Shown in pieces: positions 57,989 to 64,000 of a DNA stretch of 64,000 nt. The translations under genes were made by a program, and so were the position numbers. Below the pieces are notes generated by a model, which was given only the letters and a program-made list of their open reading frames with translations, did not search any database and was not told the origin of the DNA. Positions within the stretch are counted from its first letter, which is position 1. Every line of letters begins with the position of its first letter. Source of the DNA: Megalonaias nervosa. Lineage: Eukaryota > Mollusca > Bivalvia > Unionida > Unionidae. The DNA lies in assembly GCA_016617855.1 (NCBI GenBank), contig JAECUM010001720.1, positions 62,001-126,000 of the forward strand, given 5' to 3'.

Positions 57989-58855
57989 ACAAAATCACTG
58001 TGATCGATGAAATAGGTCCAAAAGCCCTAAATCTTAAGAATCCACTGTGATTGATGAAATAGGTCCAATAGCCCTAAATGTTACAAAATCCACTGGGTGT
58101 GATGAAGGGGTCCAGAGCCTAAATGTTAAAACCCCACTGGGTTTGTTGATATAGGTCCCAACTCCCGAAATGTCAAGAATCCACTGTGATTGATGAAATA
58201 TTGGTAGGTCCAATAGCCCTAAATGTTACAAACCTCACTGGGTTTGATGAAATAGGTCCAATAGCACTAGATGTTACAAACCTGAGTTTGATGAAATGGG
58301 TCCAATAGCCCTAAATGTTACAAGCCCCACGGGGTGTGATGAAATGGGTCCTAACTCCCTAAATGTTAGAAAACCCCACTGGGTTGGATGAAATATGTCC
58401 AAAAGCCCTAAATGTTACAAAATCCACTGGGTTTGATGAAGTAGGTCCAAAAGCCTAAATGCTACTAACCCCACTGGGTTGGATGAAATAGGTCCTAACT
58501 CCCAAAATGTTAAGAATCCACTGTGATTGTTGAAATACTGGTAGGTCCAATAGCCCTAAATGTTACAAAATCCACTGGGTTTGATGAAGTAGGTCCAAAA
58601 GCCTAAATGTTATGAACTTCACTGGGTTTGATGAAATAGGTCCAAAAGCCTAAATGTTACAAAATACGCTGGGTGTGATGAAGTAGGTCCAAAAACTCAA
58701 AATGTTACAAACCCCACTGGGTTTGATGAAATAGGTTCTAACTCCCTAAATGTTAAAAAATCCACTGGGGTTTGATGAAATAGTTCCAAAAGCTCAAAAT
58801 GTTGCAAAATACACTCAGTTTGATGAAATAGGCCCAAAAGTCCTTAACATCACTG
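57989..58855 (+). repeat. 48-bp minisatellite, 18 units
   Basis: Unit: CACTGGGTTTGATGAAATAG, then GTCCAATAGCCCTAAATGTT, then ACAAACCC. The marker GGTCC or a variant appears 18 times between 58013 and 58830. Two variant units carrying CTGTGATTGATGAAATA and an extra (A)TTGGTA-type insertion lie about 337 bp apart (seven units), suggesting a higher-order repeat. Confidence 0.92.
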
Positions 58856-58869
58856 CATCTGTATGTAAT

Positions 58870-60120
58870 ATTTCAATCTATAACTTGCCATATTAATAAC
58901 AAGATCCATTCTGGTGTTTTTCCAAAAAGAATTTTCAGTCATGAAAGATCAGACCAATTCTTTTTAACTGCTTTGTGTGGAAACCATCTCTGATATTCTT
59001 CAGTGACAAGATTTTCAAATTAGCTCTTCTGGCAGTCATATTGGACGTAAGACTGGGACCATTTTCATTTAGGATTAACAAGACACCGGAAGAAGTTAAA
59101 ACCTTATGTTGACACGACCATCCATTCAGGAGATTAGTGACATAAGTTTCAATATATTCGTTGTGGTATCCATATTTGATGTTAAATTGGCACCATTTTC
59201 ATTTAGAATCAACAAAGTATCATAACTGGTTTTCTTGAAATGCCACATCAGCACAATACAGCTTAATGGTGCCAATTAAAATGTAAAGTTTAAAAATGTC
59301 AAGACAAAGAACTACCAAAAAAATGAGGAAGAATCACCAACCAAATAAATGCAAACCTACAAGAGATAAATGACAAAGATGTTTCTGTGTAAGGTACATA
59401 AAACAATAGATACAGATAAAAATGTCAAAAAATAGCCAGTTGGTGAAAACACAGTATCACCATCCATCCAAGAGAAGCAGTCAAATAAAGATTTTCAAAA
59501 ATGGCTCTCATGGCAGCCATTTGAAGGGGTTGGATCAGCACCCTTTTTAATGTAGGAACAACAGATTGCAAGAAATAGGTATTTATTCTTGTTTTTTTAA
59601 TGTCTGGATCACCATCGCTTCAGAAGTAGCTGTAACCAAATTTTTGGACTTCAGAAAGAATTGTTTTAGTGAAAACCTTGTGTTGATGTTGCCATCCCTT
59701 CAAGGGTAGTAATAGAATGCCACCATATTTGTTATATTGGAGGTCTGTTTGGGTCCATTTGATTTTATGACCAACTGGATATCATAAGAAGTCTTTTAGT
59801 AAAACCCCATTTCAATATGACCATCTGCTTAGGAGGAGTAGTGATAGGAAGAAGATGCCATTGTATTCAAATCGGAGATCTGACCTGCACCATTTTTGCT
59901 TGGGATCAACTAGATATCAGAACGAGTCTTTAGGCGAAAACCCCATGTCAATTTAATGCTTCATTCATGAAGAGTTGCAACAAGGTTTTCAAGATTGCCA
60001 CCATGATGATCAAGTTAGATGTCTGATTGGCACCATTTTCATATAGTACCAACAACTTTCAAAAGAAATCTTAAAGTGAAAGCCACATGTTGAGTTACAA
60101 CCATCCATTCAACTGCTAAT
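58870..60120 (-). repeat. 140-bp-type repeat array, inverted orientation
   Basis: About eight diverged units with CCATTTTCATTTAGGA, the reverse complement of the marker at 32388 and elsewhere. They also carry AAAACC(C/T)(C/T)ATGTTGA(C/T) and ACCATCCATTCA(G/A) blocks. It follows the 48-bp minisatellite directly. Confidence 0.68.
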
Positions 60121-60619
60121 GGATGACAGATGGACAACAGACAAACAATGGGCAACAGATGCAGGCCCATTACATGCACTATTCTGGTCTTTGACCAACA
60201 GAGCTGATATAATAGAATTCTTCATTCACTTAGAGTATGCAAGTAAATCTTTATATCAAACAGCATTTTGGACGAGGTTTAAAACTTTACAATTAAGTGA
60301 ATATGAACTATATACTGAGCTGCTGATCCGACTGAATAATTTCTTGAACAATTAAATTTGATTGATTCACTATATGGTTAGAACAAACCAGAGTTCACTA
60401 CACTTTGATTGATATGCCAAGCTATTGACAGGATGCATTTTAGTTGAGACATCCTAATATAGTGAGAACTGATGTCAAGCATAGCATTTTATCAAATTAT
60501 AGTGATATTGCAGTGACTGGTTCTGCCTAAAGGTGTCAACAGGTATCTGGGTACTTAGCTCAGGCACAGAAAATTATATTAATTTTACAACAAATACATA
60601 AAGAATTGTTTAAAACAAA

Positions 60620-60778
60620 TGACAGAAGTTTCTATCAGGTCTTCACCTGCACATATCCAATAAAGCAGAATTAAACAGGTACCTTCACTATACTTAAATA
60701 ACAGAATTTTCTATCAGGTTTTTGCCATAAACTGCTCAATAAAATAGGTACCTCCAATTAAATTGATATAACAGACTG
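60620..60778 (+). repeat. 78-bp tandem duplication
   Basis: Two units, each starting ACAGAA(G/T)TTTCTATCAGGT and including CAATAAA and AGGTACCT. They are moderately diverged and lie just beyond the presumed DNAL1 3' end. Confidence 0.75.
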
Positions 60779-60799
60779 CATCTATTTGAAAGGAATAGA

Positions 60800-61897
60800 A
60801 AAGATGGAATGAATGACAATAACTTTATTTATGAAAGTATATTACATGCAATTTACAATTAATTAAAAATCGTACAGAAATCCATCAGAAGAATATCCCA
60901 AATAAACAGGACATTGGATTTACAACATATTTTGTAAAGTGTTGACATTTTTACATCATATTTTTCCCAAATGCTTGACACACAATGAAAAACAGGTTCC
61001 ACATGCTGCAGTGAACAACAATGATCAAAATGTTGAAAATATTGAATTGGAAGATCATACAAAAACACATACATTGGTACTCATTCCTCTATTGGTACTC
61101 TTTCCTCTAAATAAATGTGTTATTACTGTCTTTTAACTGAATTTAATTTTAACAGTATTTTAACTGAATATCTGGAGGATTTCTACTAGAAACTTTATAC
61201 AGGATGATAATCTGTTGTTTTTGTAAGAAAGTACATTTTTTCTAAGGTAGTGTTTGCTGTTCAAATACAAATAATATTCCTATAATCATTCACAGACTTC
61301 ATTTCTCTTTCAGCAAAAATAATGTCTGAATGATAAATTTATTAAATGTTTTGTAGATAATGTTTGTCATTACTAATTTATTAATGAATAATACACAAAC
61401 ATGAAAATTTGTACAACATTCTCATCTTGTTACAAGATAAAGCCATCAGCTTTTGACCATTCTTTGAGATAGCACTACCCACAGATCTTTGAAAGAATAT
61501 TTTAACATTAGATTTAGGTTTTGATTATATGCATGTACTGAATAACATGGCAAAATGCATGGCAAAATGAATGTTTCAGTTCAGAAACTTGTCCCACATC
61601 ATCCCTTTCACAAAATATTTCAACTTTGAGCACACCCTGAACTCAAAATTTCAAGACAGAGGGTTAGAAACATATTTAAAACAACACTAACCCATGTACA
61701 ATATAACGACTTCAGATAAAATTTCCTCTAGTCTTATTAAACATTCAATCAGTGCAAAACTATTGGGTCAAGTCAATGCTGAAAATGAGACCTTAAGTGA
61801 AAATTGACCTGTAAATTTAATATTTTGGGATGCAAAAATGGAACGATGGTAAGCTGATTTTCAATGTACATGATATGGAACCCTGCAGCCAAGACAC
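60800..61897 (-). other. Probable DNAL1 3' UTR
   Basis: This is AT-rich non-coding sequence downstream of the DNAL1 stop. The end is set by a reverse-strand AATAAA at 60824-60829. Another TTTATT on the + strand near 61334 could give a shorter UTR. The boundary is inferred. Confidence 0.4.
60824..60829 (-). terminator. Candidate DNAL1 polyadenylation signal
   Basis: On the - strand this reads AATAAA inside CATAAATAAAG, about 1.07 kb after the DNAL1 stop codon. Its strength cannot be judged from sequence alone. Confidence 0.4.
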
Positions 61898-61947
61898 TCA
61901 GGAACCTCCCTCCTCTTCTTCAACTTCATCACGGATCACAGGCACTC
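61898..61947 (-). CDS. DNAL1: DNAL1 last coding exon
   Basis: It contributes GA to the split Gly codon, then VPVIRDEVEEEEGGS and TGA. A short acidic C-terminal exon is usual for this protein. It is too short to stand out as an open frame on its own; the join to the upstream exon gives the confidence. Confidence 0.88.
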
Positions 61948-63889
61948 CTAAAGAGAACATGGAAATAAAGTATATACATTCAAAAAGGCATTTAAAAAAC
62001 AAAGGATCATATCATACTACAAATACTATATCAATAGGGTAAAAAGCTTTCAAAGTTATATTCCTAATTTTCAAAAATAACTGTTTAACCAAACTAAAAG
62101 CACGCCCCAGAAAGCCACTAAGATGTTCTGTGACTCTTTTTGAAATTATTATTAATTTCCAATCATCCAAGTTTTTATGTCTCCGAATATTTGTCTCCCA
62201 ATGTCTTTTTAGTGTTTGGATTATCACCATAATAATGTACATATGAATTACTAATTAAGGCATAAGGTAAATTTATTGTCATGCCATATTGTCACTGAAA
62301 AGACAGAGATGAAGATGAAAGATGTCTGAAACTCTCTGAAACAGCTGCACCTGACTGTCTTAAAATACAAACACTTTTGTTGGAAACTGTTAACTTTTAA
62401 TGATTTTTTTTAAGTTCTGGAACCTGAGAAATGTGGTGAAGTTTATAAAAGGACAGTCAACAATTTTTTCCTTTATAAATTGATATCCTCTTTATAGGAT
62501 AAAAGTACCATACTAAATGTAATGCCTAAACTAGCTTTGAAAAGTGCACACCCATTTTTGGGTAAAAATTTGCATATACCTTACAGAGTGTACATTTCTC
62601 AGTCTTGGAATACCTCATGGGATGGCAGCAGTTGCTAAAAGCCACTTTCAACATCTTAACTTTCTTGAAACTTAGATCTTAGTCTCTATTAGTCAATGTA
62701 CACAACATTATATCAATATAGTTTCCTTGCCAGATCAATTTTCTAAACTGTGATGCTTCCAAATGCCATATATGGGTCATGCTGAAGATGTTAAATTTGT
62801 TTAAATTCTGGTTTTGAAAAAATCACATCTTTAACTTTCATGAATTTTTAAAACTTTCCACCTATTTAATTTCATCAAAGTTCTTTGATAACATCTAATT
62901 TGAATATCTACAAGGGTAATTTTTCTCCCTTATTGACTATGTGGCAACATGAGTACTGCGAATGTCACAATATATGCCCACCCCATGTTTAATAGTCCTC
63001 TAAACAGGAATTAGTAGACCATGGTTGACTCAGAAATTGTTGACAAACAGCTCTCATGTAACATGTACCTTTGGTCCAGTATGCACTCTTAACCAACAGC
63101 TATTATGCAGAGCCATTATTTCTTATCAGACTTACTATGACTGTGACCACCAACATCTTAACCCCTGAATCTACAATTTTCTTTATTATGCGAGTAAAAG
63201 CCATGCAAAAAATTTGGTCAAGCAACTTACTCCAGGATAAATGTTTTCTGGAAAACTTATCTGAAACACAGTGACCCTTACCTAAGACAACCAAAAATGT
63301 TAAGCTTCTTCCTCACCCAACAAGTAAAAATCATCCACAGAGTTTGGTCTAGGTACGTGACGTAAAACTAATGTCATTCTATAGAAACCATTTTTCTTCT
63401 TTCAGTCACTGTGACTTTGACATTTGACATTTTGACCCCAAAACTGATAGGCTTCTTCCTTATCCCAAGTGCAAGCTTTCCACAAACTTTGGTGAAGCTA
63501 CATTCCATAGAATTGAATGTATCATGCATACAAGGAAAAGTTGGACAGAAGGTTCATAGCATAAATACATCCTGCCAAAATACAGGTGTAAAAACATTTG
63601 AGTATAATACCACAGTAAAGTTCCCTACATACATGGGTATAATATTATTTGAACCTGGATGGAAAGTGAATCAACAGTAGTAATAAGACAGACATAGATG
63701 GACATACAGTTTTCACAGTCCAAACCTTTTCTCTAAAAAAGAAGTTTCATAAACAGTTTATATACCATCAAGTTTCCTGAGCTTCGAGAGCTTAGCAGCC
63801 ACTCTGTCTCTGTAGTCTCCTTGTGTTGTATGGGTTTCCTCAAGCGGATTTCCTACGAACACCAGCTCCTCTAGGCAAGGCAAATCTGC
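61898..63889 (-). CDS. DNAL1: Axonemal dynein light chain 1 (LC1), last two coding exons
   Basis: Coding segments are complement(63766-63889) and complement(61898-61947), joined across a GT-AG intron (donor GTATAT, acceptor TTCTCTTTAG). They give 57 residues: ADLPCLEELVFVGNPLEE, a charged helical stretch ending KLSKLRKLD, then G/VPVIRDEVEEEEGGS and TGA. The LEELVFVGNPLEE motif, the KL.KLDG.PVI ending and the acidic tail are diagnostic of DNAL1. This is the leucine-rich-repeat light chain that binds the motor domain of the outer-arm gamma heavy chain and microtubules in cilia and flagella. Earlier exons lie beyond the window end. The gene converges on the corepressor gene. Confidence 0.93.
61948..63765 (-). 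other. DNAL1 last intron
   Basis: A 1818-bp GT-AG intron. It contains diverged copies of a bivalve-like dispersed repeat between about 63070 and 63480, including CAGTCACTGTGACTTTGACA and TTTTGACCCCAAAA. I saw no other feature. Confidence 0.75.
63766..63889 (-). CDS. DNAL1: DNAL1 penultimate coding exon
   Basis: Read on the - strand, the acceptor TTGTTATTGCAG precedes the exon and the donor GTATAT follows. It has 41 codons plus the first base of Gly. The final leucine-rich repeat (LPCLEELVFVGNPLEE) and the C-terminal helix are encoded here. The phase at its start is 0. Confidence 0.93.
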
Positions 63890-64000
63890 CTGCAATAACA
63901 ATAACAAAGATGAGTTACTAGAAATAGAACATTTTAGAATTCAAATTATTCCTATGATATACAGAATGATCAGTCTGATGGATAAGCAGGACTGATTTTA

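Larger units (their letters stand above)
43696..60799. other. Intergenic region between the convergent genes
   Basis: No open frame here resembles a known protein or shows a coherent exon chain. It holds a 0.7-kb repeat copy, SINE copy D, an ERE-like palindrome, a 40-bp array, simple repeats, a tRNA-Met-like relic, the 53-bp and 48-bp minisatellites and an inverted 140-bp-type array. I see nothing nameable in 46800-47420, 48300-50840, 51000-51990, 52800-54000, 54210-56270 and 56350-57050. Confidence 0.6.

Noticed and set aside
43696..60799. A third gene between the two convergent genes
   Set aside because: The open frames are short, lack domains and do not link through phase-compatible splice sites. 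A lncRNA cannot be excluded from sequence alone.
1..64000. A wholly new gene system
   Set aside because: I searched both strands. Everything with structure is explained by two known gene families, mobile-element relics or tandem repeats; the novelty lies in the repeat families.

Overview
The window is eukaryotic nuclear DNA: AT-rich, low in coding density, with GT-AG introns and many transposon and minisatellite relics. Class II tRNA-headed SINEs, DIRS-like retroelement relics, many small inverted-repeat elements and an axonemal dynein gene all suit a lophotrochozoan animal. A bivalve mollusc is my best guess; this is inference, and no species can be named from the sequence.

Two protein-coding genes are supported, and they converge. 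(1) On the + strand, nine exons between 2554 and 41942 join with fully compatible reading phases. They give the C-terminal 397 residues of an ELM2-SANT corepressor with two C2H2 zinc fingers, of the TRERF1 / ZNF541 / MIDEAS family. The 5' exons lie upstream of the window. The terminal exon is followed by a likely 3' UTR ending at a cluster of four AATAAA signals near 43650-43681. (2) On the - strand, the last two coding exons of an axonemal dynein light chain 1 gene (DNAL1/LC1) lie at 63766-63889 and 61898-61947. Its likely 3' UTR runs down to a reverse-strand AATAAA at 60824-60829. The two genes are functionally unrelated: one acts in histone-deacetylase-linked transcription control, the other in ciliary motility.

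Everything else is intronic or intergenic and repeat-rich. Region by region: 1-2553, a possible transposase fossil and two foldback elements; 2604-10606, SINEs, an inverted-repeat element and dispersed repeats; 10711-22600, relics of DIRS-like retroelements in both orientations, inverted-repeat elements, and a SINE split by a nested element; 23176-31532, a tandem array inside a 33-bp duplication, an element of degenerate GATTACAATTA repeats with terminal inverted repeats, and one copy of a 0.7-kb repeat; 31832-41800, a large intron with 140-bp and 130-bp repeat arrays, a pogo-like element with TA flanks, and a 160-bp array carrying nuclear-receptor-like half-sites; 43690-60800, an intergenic region with the second 0.7-kb repeat copy, a SINE, a perfect oestrogen-response-element-like palindrome, and adjacent 53-bp and 48-bp minisatellites.

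I found no bacterial-type system, CRISPR array, rRNA or convincing functional tRNA. The most notable items are the matching intron position in the two zinc fingers, the multi-copy foldback family, the adjacent minisatellites with a higher-order period, and repeats that carry nuclear-receptor-type palindromes.
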